DNA of 64,000 nt, from NCBI RefSeq assembly GCF_030265065.1, contig NC_080413.1, positions 1,803,001-1,867,000 on the forward strand. The letters are read 5' to 3'. Under the pieces are notes generated by a model. The model was given only the letters and a program-made list of their open reading frames with translations, ran no database searches and had not been told where the DNA came from. Positions 24,101-34,668 of this stretch are shown here, in pieces. The stretch's first letter is position 1. Each line of letters begins with the position of its first letter. This DNA comes from Corythoichthys intestinalis. Taxonomy: Eukaryota; Chordata; Actinopteri; Syngnathiformes; Syngnathidae. Position numbers and translations under genes: made by a program.

Positions 24101-27100
24101 CTCAAATTTTTTACGTGCAGTTTGTGGCGTCCAGGTGGGTGTAATTAATTGATAATTATGTATTGTTTTCCTGCTGAGTGTATATCGTAGATTTGGGATT
24201 CTGTACTCCTACTTGTCTGGCCTTTGCCAATCACTCCAAGAAAGTCTAAGAGCTTCCGCACCTTTCGACAGTGAGCCCAGTTTAGCCCCGTGCCAGAAAA
24301 CAGGCTGCAAGCATTTGGACGGACCGACTCTGTTGACCAGGGGTCCCAAACTTTTTCCTGTGAGGGCCACATAACCCTTCCCTTCTCTGATGAGGGGCCG
24401 GGGTCAGTTTGTAACAGAAAAAGTGTGACGATTGCAGGAGTGCCTAAATGTAAAAATGTATTGTTTTTCAGAAAGCCACAATCAAATACCCCTTTCTGGA
24501 AAATAATATAATTAGGGCTGTCAAAATTATCGCGTCAACGGGCGGTAATTTTCTTTTAAATTAATCACATTAAAATATTTGACGCAATTAAAGCACATGC
24601 CCCGCTCAAACAGATTAAAGAGACAGTACAGTGTAATGCCCGCTTGTTACTTGTTTTTTGGTGCCCTCTGCTGGCGCTTTGGTCCAACTGATTTTATGGG
24701 TTTGTACCATGAGTGAGCATGGTGTAATTATTGACATCAACAAAGGCGAGCTACTTGTTTATTTTTTGATTGAAAATTTTACAAATTTTAATAAAACGAA
24801 AACAGTAAGAGGGGTTTTAATATAAAATTTCTATAACTTGTACTAACATTTATCTTTTAAGAACTACAAGTCTTTCTATCCATGGATCACTTTAAGATAA
24901 TGTTATGTTGTTATGTTATGTATGTTAATGTTAATGCCATCTTGTTGATTTATTGTTATAATGAACATATACAGTACTAACGACCGTATGTTGAATGTAT
25001 AAATCCGTCTTGTGTCTTATGTTTCCATTCCAACAATAATTTACAGAAAAATATGGCATATTTTATAGATGGTTTGAGTTGCGATTAATTACAATTAATT
25101 AATTTTTAAGCTTTAATTAGCTCAATTAAAATTTTTAATCATTTGACAGCCCTAAATATAATATAATAATAAATAATAATAACACCATTAATTAAATAGA
25201 TAATAACCAAATAACTAGAGCTGGGAATCTTTGGGCACCTAACGATTCGATTACGATTACGATTCAGAGGCTCCGATTCGATTATAAAACGATTATTGAT
25301 GCACCCCCCTCTTTTTTTTTTTTTTAATGTTTTGTACATTAGTTCCAAAATTGTTCAAAAATACTCTTAGGCTAAACCAAACTACTATTTCAGTATCAAG
25401 TTAACATATAGCAGTAAAAAAATACACAAAAATAACAGTAAATAAAAAACTCCAGTCCCCATTCTATATCAGCAGTTTTAACTTCATTCAATTAATTTAA
25501 TGTTGTGAATCAACCGTTAAAGTTGTTAAAATTGCTCCCGTTATTCCTTCATTTCCCTTTTGTCTACTTTCTACATGTGAAAGTTTTAAAACTATTTTAA
25601 AGATAGATTCAAGTCAATATTTTACCGATTTAGGAGTATTTTAGATAAAAAGTTAATTAGGTTCGCTTGGAAGGTTCGCTTCAACAGCCTTGCAGGGAAG
25701 TGTACTGCTTTAAGATGGCGGCCGTTTACCATGCCCACATCTAGCGTTTTGTAGATGTGCTGCTAACGCTATCGAATCTATATTGCATCTAGTTCTATAT
25801 AAATGATATCTACCGTAACATTATGTGGATGTACTTTGTAGCAGCTTTTCGGCCGCAGTCAGGTATGTTGTTGTGTTTTTTTAATCTCGTGGCATGAGTT
25901 GAGCTAGAGCTGTGAGTTGAGCATTGGCATTACTCGAGGGGCCGGGTAATGAGAACCATGATGTTTAGCTACTCTCGCTCCGTTCCTCATTGACCGCGCG
26001 GCGCGTTGAGTGTGTTGTACTTCCGCTTTACTTGGCCTATTTCAATAATCGGAATTTGGATGTTTGTGAATCGTTCTCGAATCTTCCACGGCCGAATCGC
26101 GAATAATCTAAGAATCGGAAATTTTGCACACCTCTACAAATAACCCTCTCTAGGTTCTTCACAGAAAAAAGCCAGGAAATAAATAACACAATTTTTTTTT
26201 TTGTTCAGGGGGCCGGACCAAATGTGGCTGCGGGCTGTGTTTGGCCCGCGGGCCGTAGTTTGGGGACCCCTGCTGTTGACTAACGTCTCCGCACGCACTT
26301 TGGAATTCACCAACCTGTTCTCGCGCACATACAGTATATGCAACTGTATAGCTGCACACATGTTCAAGTGTTGTCCAAGGCGATGGCAAGGCGAAGGAGG
26401 CGAGCGGTGCGGGAATATTCATGACGCGGCGACCTTTGCCGCTCATCTTTATATTCCTCAAGCTTCTGGCGTGACACCGGAAACTTGCTCTCGGCAAACG
26501 GCTGGCGAGGAGCGGCTTTCTCCTTCCAACAAACGCACGTCAAATCATCAATTCAGTCGTACAAAGTTTCCGCCGGACACCGGTGAAACATAAAGGCCCC
26601 CATCTTAGTACGTTGGTCTCCGCGGCAACCATTAATGTTGACAAAAAAGACATCAGTTGCGCCGATTGACAAAAAGAAAGGGGTGCGAAGGCAAGAGGAG
26701 ATTGCTTCGATATTTTTGCGGATCAGCTGTCATTGACGCTACAAGACATTTTTGACAAAAACGGCTGATCAAATGCTCGCCGACTCTGGAAATATGGAGT
26801 CGGACGTTGAAAAAGCCAACGCGGAAACGCCATAGCCGAGAACTGAAAGCCAAAAGCGGAAATCTCCATTTTGAGAGGGAAGTCGAAATCTAGTCAAGTC
26901 GTTTTTAGCGCACTCGCGGCTAACTGGACTCTACCTCTGCAGATGGAGACGAGGAAACGTCTGGCCAAGATCGTGCTGGTGTTCGTGGCCGTCTTCGCCA
27001 CCTGCTGGCTCCCCAACCACATGGTCTACTTGTACCGCTCCTTCAGTTACCAGCAGACGGACTTGTCGCTAGCGCACCTGTTGCTGACGCTGCTAGCTCG

Positions 27101-30100
27101 AGTCCTCAGCTTCTCGTCGTCCTGCGTCAACCCGTTGGCGCTCTACCTGCTCAGCGACAGCTTCCGACGCCACTTCAACAGGTTGTCGCCACGCCTTTGT
27201 GACTAGCCGCACATATACAACCCCTAGCAAAAAGTATGGAATCACCAGTCTCGGGCAAGCACTCACTCAGACATTTTATTATGTAGAACAAACGCCGATA
27301 AAAAGCTTGAAAAAAATAATGAATTAGCTCAAAAGTGCAACTCTTTAGCATTCAGAAACACTAAAAGAAATGAAGAAAAAACATTGTGGTGGTTAGTAAA
27401 TGTTACTTTTACAAAGCAAGTGCAGGGAAATAAATATAGAATCACTCCATTCTGAGGAAAAATATGTGGAATCATTAGAAACAAACAAAGAAATAACAAT
27501 CAAAACACATCTCTAGTATTTCGTTGCACCATCTCTGGCTTTTATGACAGCTGCAGTCTCTGAGGCATGGACTTGATGACTATTCTTCATCAATTTGGTG
27601 CCAACTCTCTTAGATTGCAGTTGCCAGATCATCCTTGCAGGTTGGAGCCTTGCTTTGGACCTTTTTTTTTTTCACTTTCCACCACAGGTTTTCAATACAG
27701 TTGAGATCTGGGCTATTTGCAGGCCATGGCATTGACTGGATGAGTCTTTCTCCAAAGAATGCTTTAACAGTTTTAACTCTGTGGTATGATGCATTGTCCT
27801 CTCGGAAAATGACAAATATATTTTTAATTGAAGGGTTAAGAAAGCTGTCTAAAATTTCAATGTCAACTTGTGCATTTATTGAAGATTTAACCACAGCCAT
27901 CTCCCCAGTGCCTTTGCCTGACATGTAGCCCCATATCATCAAGGACTGAGGGAATTTTGATGTTTTCTTCAGGCGGTAATCTTTGTAAATTCACTGGAAC
28001 AGCACCAAACCAAAGTTCCAGCATTATCACCTTGTCAAGAGTCAAGAATCTGCATTGGACAAGGTGTCAAGAGTCAAGAATCTGCACTGGACAAGGTAAT
28101 GATGCTGGAACTTTGGTTTGGTGCTCTTCCAGTGAGATTTACAAAGTTGACTGCCTGAAGAAATCATCAAAATTCCCTCAGTCCTTGATGTCCTTTTCTT
28201 CTTTGTAAATCTCACTGGAACGACACCAAACAAAAGTTCCAGCATCATCACCTTGTCCAATGCAGATTCTTGACTCATCACTGAAAAAAAGTTGAAGGGA
28301 TAAGAAAGCTGTCTAAAATTTCAATGTAAACGTGTGCATTTATTGAAGATATAACCACATCCATCTCCCCAGAGTCTTTGCCTGACATGCAGCCCCATAG
28401 CATCAAGGACTGAGGGAATTTTGATGTTTTCTTCAGGCAGGTAAATCTCACTGGAACGGCACCAAACAAAAGTTCCAGCATCTTCACCTTTTCCAATGCA
28501 GATTCTTGACTCATCACTGAAAATAACCTTCATTCACAGTCTATGACTGTCTCTCCTTAGCCCATTGCAGTCTTGTTCTTTTCTGTTTAAGTGTCAATGA
28601 TGGTTTCCTTTTAGCGTTCCTGTATGAAAATCCCATTTCCTTTTGGCGATTTTGCACAGTTCTGTCACATATCTTGACTCCAGCTTCCTCTCATTTCTTC
28701 TTCATTTGTCTTGTTGTACAGCTTGTTTTCAAGACATATGGCCTTTAGTTGTTTGTCATGACGTTTGGATGTCTACCAGTACACTTGACTTTAACAACCT
28801 TGCCATGATGTTTGTACTTGGTCCAAATTTTTGATACAGCTGACTGGGAATAGCCCACATCTTTAGCAACCATACGTGTAGCGTTACCTTCTTCTAGAAG
28901 TTTGAGAATCTTCTCCTTGGTCTCAAGAAACATCTTTCTTGTTGGAGCCATGATTCTTGTGAATCCAGCAGCCCTCCAATGTGTGATAACTGCACTGTTT
29001 TTAACTGCTGACTAACGAGCAGATCTAATCCGAGGCAATTAAGGAAAGGAAATTGACTGGGTGTGTCTGTATTTTCTACTCAAAATGGAGTGATTCCATA
29101 TTTATTTATTCAGAATGGAGTAATTCTTTAGTTCCCTTCACTTGCTCTATAAAAGTAACTAGGGCTGAAGCTATCGAATATTTTAGTAGTCGATTAATCG
29201 ATGAACTAGTTAGTTCGAATAATCGAGTAATCGGATTAGGAACATGTAAAATTCAAATACATGAGCTGAGCCTCAAACGGTATATATATTTTTTTCTTTT
29301 TAAATGAGGCTCTATGTACTAGAAAAAAACAATTGGCTAACTTACATAGAAAAAGTTTGCTAGCTTAAGTGCTGTAAAATGCTAAAGTTTTTCGTTTTAC
29401 AATGCTCTTAACAAATTTTTCAGACACATATTCCCACAAAAACGGTTGAATATACCTATAAACTAAATTATGAATGCATTAAAAAACATTAGCTCAAACA
29501 AAAACTTAGCTTACTTTGGTCTTAACAGGGAGCAGTTGGATGTGAAAAGAGGCAGTCCAGAGGGCAGTGTATCCACGCCACTTTAATTTAACAAATACTC
29601 GAAGCAACAAAATTTAATTTGAATATTTTTTTCTAATCGAATACTCGAGTTAAATCGATTAATCGTTGCAGCACTAAAAGTAACATTTACTGACCACCAC
29701 AATGTTTTTGATTCATTTCTTTGAGTGTTTCTGAATGCCAAGGAGTTGCACTTTTCAACTAATTCATTATTTTTACAAGGATTTTATCTGAGTTTATTCT
29801 ACATGATAAAATGTCTGAGTGAGTGCTTGTCCAAGACTGCTGATTCCTTTCCTTACTTTTTGCTAGGGGTTGTAGTAGGGTTGCCAACTATCCCGGATTG
29901 AGTGGGACTTCCTGGAAGTTCTGATTGGTATTGCTAACGGGACTGTTGGCAACCCTAACGTAGAGTCAACAAACACGTGAACTCACAGGCGTGCAATTTG
30001 CTCGCCAGCCACCGGGTGAAGTGATTGCGCTAACGCCACTTTGCGCATGTGTCTTTATCAGCCAGATGCGATGCGGCGGCGGCGGCGTGAGTCACGAGCG

Positions 30101-30197
30101 TCGGGCGAGCTACCTGCACAGCACCTCGCACATACGTTTGACCTCCATCAAAAAGGCCGCACCAACAAGCGGCAGCGGCAACCGCCAGGAAGTTTGA
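12174..30197 (+). CDS. NMBR: Neuromedin B receptor (bombesin-family GPCR), 5 exons
   Basis: Seven-helix receptor for neuromedin B, coupling mainly to Gq in known vertebrates. Exons 12174-12574, 20539-20680, 20783-20998, 26943-27181 and 30062-30197 join in frame (1134 nt, 377 residues; human about 390). Visible marks: N-glycosylation site N12-L-S; VPNI/LAAGD in TM1-2; D133-R134-Y135 split by intron 1; bombesin-receptor run [15 protein letters not shown] in exon 3; CWLP with W275 in TM6; N316-PLALY in TM7; tail HFNSQMRC...ASYLHS matching the human tail HFNSQLCC...TSYLLS. Introns 1 and 3 sit at the family's usual sites (inside DRY; before METRKRLAK). Introns 2 (20681-20782, in the second extracellular loop) and 4 (27182-30061, in the tail) are unexpected. 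The ATG is chosen because the frame upstream has no earlier ATG. Confidence 0.92.
12575..15681. other. NMBR intron 1, first part: repeats and unique non-coding sequence
   Basis: From 12969 (TAGGGTTGGGAATCCCTG) runs a hAT-like repeat rich in CGATACGATTCGATAC motifs. Similar motifs reappear near 14340-14410, but no clean right end or target duplication was found. 14800-15640 looks unique and shows no convincing exon. Confidence 0.35.
15682..16917. mobile_element. hAT element in NMBR intron 1
   Basis: Ends TAGGCATGTGCCGGTAT and, as complement, TAGGCATGCGCCGGTTACC. Exact 8-bp duplication CTACCTAC at 15674-15681 and 16918-16925. No intact transposase frame is visible. Confidence 0.88.
17871..18110 (-). 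pseudogene. P-like transposase fragment, C-terminal block
   Basis: Conceptual protein [19 protein letters not shown]... then [20 protein letters not shown]. The pattern VK-x2-YKL-x2-KVL-x-P-x2-IEK-x2-V is one I remember from P-element/THAP9-like transposases of fish. It has an in-frame stop 6-8 codons upstream and a stop right at the element's end. The hAT insertion at 18130 lies just upstream, so the unit is probably dead. The splice acceptor is uncertain: candidates give phases that do not match the exon at 18991. Confidence 0.5.
18130..18896. mobile_element. hAT-like element inside the P-like element
   Basis: Left end TAGGAGTGGGAACC, right end complementary to TAGGGGTGTGACAAAAT. The flanks GTCCTCAA (18122-18129) and GTCCTCAT (18897-18904) agree in 7 of 8 bases. 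It contains the long hairpin at 18348-18398. Confidence 0.65.
18348..18398. repeat. Long near-perfect hairpin
   Basis: GGGAGGGTGGCAGCGAATGA is followed, after a short loop containing ACATTCG, by its inverse TTCATTCGCTGCCAACCCTCCC. The arms are about 22 nt with one unpaired base. Confidence 0.8.
18991..19089 (-). pseudogene. P-like transposase fragment, exon of 33 codons
   Basis: Translates as [18 protein letters not shown] followed by [15 protein letters not shown]. The FD-x2-DPVHL-x-K-x-I-x2-x-F pattern resembles the block of P/THAP9-type transposases just before the YKL...KVL segment found at 17871-18110. It has a strong donor (GAA|GTAAGTGCG) and an acceptor CAG. Both ends are phase 0. Confidence 0.5.
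21809..23156 (+). mobile_element. Solo LTR of an LTR retrotransposon (fossil)
   Basis: Begins TGTTACG and ends CTTGACA, with a TATA-like motif (TATATAAG) near 22880. Flanked by a 5-bp duplication GGATG (21804-21808, 23157-23161) inside the Tc1 transposase. Without the hAT element inserted in it, the LTR is about 430 bp. No internal region remains. It is younger than the Tc1 copy it interrupts. The family is not identified; the 5-bp duplication fits Gypsy- or ERV-type integration. Confidence 0.75.
21952..22863. mobile_element. hAT element nested in the solo LTR
   Basis: Ends TAAGCCTGAACGATTTAT and, as complement, TAGGCCTGAACGATATTG. Exact 8-bp duplication CCCTCGTC at 21944-21951 and 22864-22871. 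No transposase frame is evident. This is the third level of nesting. Confidence 0.88.
24513..25154. mobile_element. Nested hAT element (TAGGGCTGTCAAA family)
   Basis: 642 bp, ends TAGGGCTGTCAAAATTATCG and, as complement, TAGGGCTGTCAAATGATTAA. Exact duplication AATATAAT (24505-24512, 25155-25162). Relatives lie at 34669, 34988 and 59244. Confidence 0.9.
25216..26136. mobile_element. Nested hAT element (family of 894-1759)
   Basis: Same family as 894-1759, sharing long runs such as GGAATCTTTGGGCACCTAA and CTTCCACGGCCGAATCGC. Exact duplication CAAATAAC at 25208-25215 and 26137-26144. Confidence 0.9.
26273..26942. other. End of NMBR intron 3, no feature recognised
   Basis: Unique-looking sequence with no convincing exon or element. 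It ends in the acceptor CTACCTCTGCAG before ATGGAGACG. Confidence 0.4.
27218..29872 (-). mobile_element. Tc1-like element filling NMBR intron 4
   Basis: Ends CAACCCCTAGCAAAAAGTA and its inverse TTTTTGCTAGGGGTTG, in TA sites (27216-27217, 29873-29874). The transposase is on the minus strand: N-terminal part [20 protein letters not shown] at 28951-28745 with [16 protein letters not shown], and C-terminal part with [16 protein letters not shown] at 27942-27610. 27940-28530 holds several inverted and direct copies of one internal segment. A hAT element is inserted at 29160-29676. Not intact. Confidence 0.88.
29160..29676. mobile_element. hAT element nested in Tc1
   Basis: Ends TAGGGCTGAAGCTATCGAAT and, as complement, TAGTGCTGCAACGATTAATC. 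Exact duplication AAAGTAAC (29152-29159, 29677-29684). Confidence 0.87.
29878..29956. mobile_element. Tiny foldback MITE
   Basis: About 79 bp, ends GGGTTGCCAAC and its inverse GTTGGCAACCC, flanked by TA. It is too short to code. It sits 3 bp after the Tc1 element, between it and the splice acceptor of the last NMBR exon. Confidence 0.6.
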
Positions 30198-30342
30198 CCC
30201 AACTGACGGGACACGTCGACGCTGAGGACCATGAGGTCACGTGACTCTTTTAAATTTGTGCAGTTGAGCAAATTTTACTTTACCGACTGATGAATTTGAA
30301 AATAAGCATTGATTTCGTGACCATTTCTCCTGTCAGCCATGC

Positions 30343-32036
30343 ATAAACTTCATAATGTTTTGACGGGTCTGATTGGTCACGCACTGCGCCTCGCATTCAA
30401 GTAGGGGGCCGCCCACATCCAGAGGAGCTATTCACAAACACGCACGCAGCGATCTGATGCCAGATTTCTGTTGGAAAAGTACGAAAGCTGTACCGCATAC
30501 AAACAGGAAGGATTGTCTCAGGAGTGATTTATTTGAGGATTCAAGGCAATTATTATATTTTTCGTACCTTGCATGCATTTTGAAACGTTGTGAAAAAAAA
30601 TCAATGGGAGAAATTAGCTGCAACTGGATTGGCATCATCGTTCAGAATATTTATGTTAAAAAAATGCTAACTGCACAGGGTTTTTTTGCTTTCAACCAAG
30701 ACTCGAGACTGTTTTACATCCGTATCTATAAAGAATTCGGGGATTTAAGCATTTATTCACAAGAATTTTCACTGGAAAAGCTCTGTTTACATCAGGCGTC
30801 CGCTAGCTACATTCACTAACAGACTAGCATTGTACTTCGACATAGTTACGTAAAATGAATGCTAACTGCACTTTTTTTTTGTTTTTTGTTTTTTTTTTGC
30901 TTTTAACCAAGAATGGAGACTGTTTTACGTCCATATCTATAAAGAATTCAGGGATTTAAGCATTAATTTACAAGAATTTTCACTGGAAAAGCTGTTTACA
31001 TCAGGCAGCCGCTAGCTCCATTCACTAACAGGCTAGCATTGTACTTCGACATATTTACGTAAAATAAATGCTAACTGCACATTTTTTTGCTTTTGACCAA
31101 GACTCGAGACTGTTCTACGTCCACATCTATAAAGAATTCGGGGATTTAAGCGTTTATTCACAAGAATTTACACAAGAAAAGCTGTTTACTTCGGGTGGCC
31201 GCTAGCTACATTCACGAACAGACCAGCATTGTACTTCGACATACTGACGTAAAATAAATGCTAACTGCACGCTTTTTTTTTGTTGCTTTCAACCAAGAAT
31301 CGAGTCTGTTTTACATCCATATAAAAGTTCTTTTTACATCAGGCGGCCGCTAGCTACATTCACGAACAGACTAGGATTGTACTTTGACATATTTACGTAA
31401 AAGAAATGGTAACCACACGGCTTTTTTGCTTTTAACCAAGAATCGAGACTGTTGTCCGTCCATATATATAAAGAATACGGGGATTTAGGCATTTATTCAC
31501 AAGAATTTTCACCGCTAATAGTTCTGTTTACATCAGGCGGCCGCTAGCTAAATTCACTAACAGACGAACAATGTACTTCGACATATTTGCAGTATGTTAA
31601 ATGAATGTTAACTGCACATTTTTTATGCTTTCAACCAAGAATTGAGACTATTTTACGTCCATATCTATAAAGAATTCGGGGATTTAAGCATTTATTCACA
31701 AGAATTTTCACCGGAATAGCTCTGTTTACATCAGGCGGCCGCAAGCTACATTCACTAACAGACTAGCATTGTACTTTGACATATTTACGTAAAATAAATG
31801 CTAACTGCACGGTTTTTTTTTTTTTTTTTTTTTTTTACTTTCAACCAAGAATCCAGACTGTTTTACATCCATATCTATAAGGAATTCAGGGATTTAAGCA
31901 TTTATTCACAAGAATTTTCAACGAAAAAAGCTCTTTGTCTGTGATTCCACTCTGTCAGCTTTGACGGCCTCCTCATCAACAATGCAGGCCCCATATTTAT
32001 CGGCCCCGTGTCCCATCAATACGTTATGAAGTCTAT
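30343..32036. mobile_element. P-like element copy 2, filled with tandem monomers
   Basis: Ends ATAAACTTCATAATGTTTTG and, as complement, ATAGACTTCATAACGTATTG, matching the ends of 17846-20040. The flanks share AGCCAT, a decayed target duplication. 30460-30620 matches (inverted) 19780-19960 of the first copy. It carries at least seven monomers of the ~190-bp repeat. No transposase block comparable to 17871-19089 was recognised. It starts about 145 bp after the NMBR stop codon, so it may supply 3' UTR. Confidence 0.55.
30660..31930. repeat. ~190-bp tandem repeat, seven monomers
   Basis: Each monomer has GCTAACTGCAC, a T-run, CAACCAAGAATCGAGACTG, TCTATAAAGAATTCGGGGA, CACAAGAATTTTCA and GGCGGCCGCTAGCTACATTC. 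GCTAACTGCAC-type starts lie at 30665, 30861, 31070, 31260, 31408, 31608 and 31800, giving spacings of 148-209 bp. Three inverted monomers occur at 19190-19760. Confidence 0.85.
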
Positions 32037-34428
32037 GAGCCATCTTTGTTTAGTGATGTCATCGTGACGTTTCAACTGTAATAAAAGCGCACAAACTGTT
32101 TGCGTGTGTTTGCTATACTGTACTACTAAATTAGCTTGCCCAGCAAGGGATGAGGAAGTGGCATCCAACTGGGGCGTTTCCTTGTGGACACGAACGCACC
32201 CGTCAGTGCATTAGCAAGCAAGGATCCACTTCTCACATACACTTTTTCATCAGCTCAGAAAAGGAACAGCAATCGCCACCGACCGATTGCTTGTTTTGCG
32301 CTCCGATTTGAAGCTTAATGGTGCCTCGGTCTTGGTGTCTCACCCTAATTGACGACAGAAGCCGCGGGCCGCGTCGGATGTGACTCACGCGTGCTCAAGT
32401 GGAACGCAGAGCAATCGGCGTTGGCCCGACGTCCCCGTGCTGCCGTCGGCGTGGCCTTCATCGGCGGGATTATCGTCACTACGGTTGTTGCAGGAGGCCG
32501 TGGCCTGCCGTTGACCTGAAAATGAGTCCCGATAGGTCGGTCGTCACCTCGCGAGTCACCCGTTGCCGTATGAACCGGAAGTTTCTCCAATGGCGTTTGG
32601 AGCTCATCCATAATTGCAAGTTTAGGTGCGTGCGTGTGTTGCAACCCTTGATCAGAGTGTTTCAAGTCTCTGGAGGCTTTTATCATGAAGAGAGCAGCTC
32701 GCACCCCCTCCACACATACACGTATGTACATTGAACAAGTGCTCGTGACTGTGAAAATCAATTCGTTTTCAATTAACAGGACGCTTTGGAGTCATTTAGC
32801 TTAGCGCTAGAAGCTAACAGGCATAAAAGGAAGCGGATATTTGTGTCACCCAATTATAGACTAAATACAGGGCTGGCCAAAAGTATTGGCACCCCTGCAA
32901 TTCTGTCAGATGATGCTCAATTTCTCCCAGGAAAATTACAAATGCTATGGTAGTCATATCTTTATTTATTTTGCTTGCAATTAAAAAACACAAAAGCGAA
33001 TGGAAGAAAAAAATAAATCAATTGAATCGATGAGGGCAGCTGCAGCGATCATGCTAACGGGAAGGACCGAGTGCAGCAGGAAGAAGGCAGAAGCTAGCCA
33101 GGTTCACGGACAGCCAACCAAGCTGGGGCAGGAGGCTGCTACCGTGGCAGCAGCTGGTCAGTGGGGTCCGGCTACAGCGGCAGCATTCAGCCAAGTGGAC
33201 CACCGACAGCCGGAGCACCTTATGGGAAATTCAGGTTGGGCTGCACAATTTTAAAGGCGGTGGGAACTATGGGGCCAGAGAACACGGAGGGCATGAACCT
33301 TGCAAAAGAATGTGTTATTTACTGTTACCTCTGATTTTTTTAAAAATGTTTTACAAGTTAGACCTGTTACAGAAAGTAATTGCTGTGTACTGTAAGTCCC
33401 ACCTGTAGTTATGTAGGCAATTGCCCGTGCTGTGCAGAGTATAGCCTAAATAATTGTAAATTGCTCTCATAACATCTATACCATGTATATTATCTGAAAT
33501 TGAGGCTTCTCAGTCCCACAGCATGGCAAGTGGGCGTTTGCGTGTTGTTTTCAGCACCATTTTCTGCGTATGTTCCGGGACTTGTGCCCGTCTCGTCATC
33601 CTTGCACTGTTATATGTACTTTGCGTTCCGGCACCTTATGATTTACAAATTAAGCATTGCCCATCGGGCACCTCTTTCCCGTCAACTTCATCACCAGGGG
33701 GATGGGACTACGCCGCCGAGCGGTCGCGGCAAAATCGTCGAGATAAATGAAGTGCCCTGACGTCTTTTCTGACCTTCGGCCTGCAACCGCTGGGAATGTG
33801 GGAGGGGCCGGTCAACTTATTTGGAGGGTTCAGCTGTTGTCCTCGTCTTCATCTCGGTCACTCTCCCTACCGCTCGCTTCGACTGTGCTCACTGGGTAAG
33901 TTGGCAAAAAACTCACACTTATACAGTATATGTTTGCATATGTACATGCGTAGAAAGACATACGGTATCTCTGTACGTGTGAATTAATATACACAGTGTT
34001 GAGTCAGATTCCCACATGATTGTGATTCATTTTTCTCAGAACGTGGTGTGTTTACAGTGACAAAAAAAGGATTCATTTCAATTCTAATCCAAATTGAAGA
34101 AATTTGGAAAGTTTCTTAAAATGGTTGAATGTATTATACCGCAGCTGTTCAGTCACCGCACAAAAAAAGGGACACAACACAACATACCGGGAATGCCAAA
34201 ATAGGTATACACAAGTAGGACAATTTTTATTTTGAAAGAATCATTTTTGTCGTAACGTGTACCCACTTTTGTGCCCGTTGCACTTATTTGTGCGTCCTGC
34301 ACGTGCGGCGTTCAAGCAGCCGCAGCTGTCGCGTTGGATCAACAAGTTCCTAATTTAGATCGGCACTTGCCCGCCGCTGCCACCATTTTGGCTCTTCTTT
34401 AATGGTTTAGCATGTTTACATCGGGCAA
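32037..34428. other. Intergenic, NMBR to TXLNB
   Basis: Includes a left-end fragment of a Tc1 (32878-33025, see separate entry). The frames at 32345-32761, 33000-33254 and 33500-33760 have no recognised domain. At 33837-33900 a pyrimidine-rich stretch ends in ACTGG|GTAAGTTGG, a good donor that could belong to a 5' untranslated exon of TXLNB; this is speculative. Confidence 0.25.
32878..33025. mobile_element. Tc1 left-end fragment (family of 34429-37646)
   Basis: Begins CAGGGCTGGCCAAAAGTATT after TA and matches the left about 150 bp of the Tc1 element at 34429, then breaks off into unrelated sequence. Confidence 0.75.
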
Positions 34429-34668
34429 AAAGTATTGGCACCCCTGCAATTCTATCAGATAATGCTCAATTTCTCTGAGAAAATGATTGCAATTACAAAT
34501 GCTTTGTTAGTAACATCTTTATTTATTTAGCTTGCAATGAAAAAACACAAAAGAGAATGGAAAAAAAATTAAATCATTATCATTTTACAAAAAAACAAAA
34601 ATGGGCCGGACAAAAGTACTGGATCCCTTTGAAAAATCATGGGATGCTTCTCTAATTTGTGTAATTAC

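Larger units (their letters stand above)
24338..26272. mobile_element. hAT element (host of two nested hATs)
   Basis: Ends CAGGGGTCCCAAACTTTTTC and, as complement, CAGGGGTCCCCAAACTACGG. Exact 8-bp duplication CTGTTGAC (24330-24337, 26273-26280). It includes the GGCCACA...GGGCCGGACCAAATG core common in this vertebrate repeat group. Two other hAT elements have landed inside. It lies in NMBR intron 3. Confidence 0.9.

Noticed and set aside
27182-27206. Natural end of NMBR at RLSPRLCD with a very short tail
   Set aside because: A donor AACAG|GTTGTC and a downstream exon restore the conserved tail HFNSQ...SYLHS in frame, a much better model.
31935-32015. Short-chain-dehydrogenase-like motif (FDGLLINNAGP) on the plus strand
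   Set aside because: Only a dozen residues at the end of a P-like element; no flanking Rossmann-fold sequence, so a chance match.
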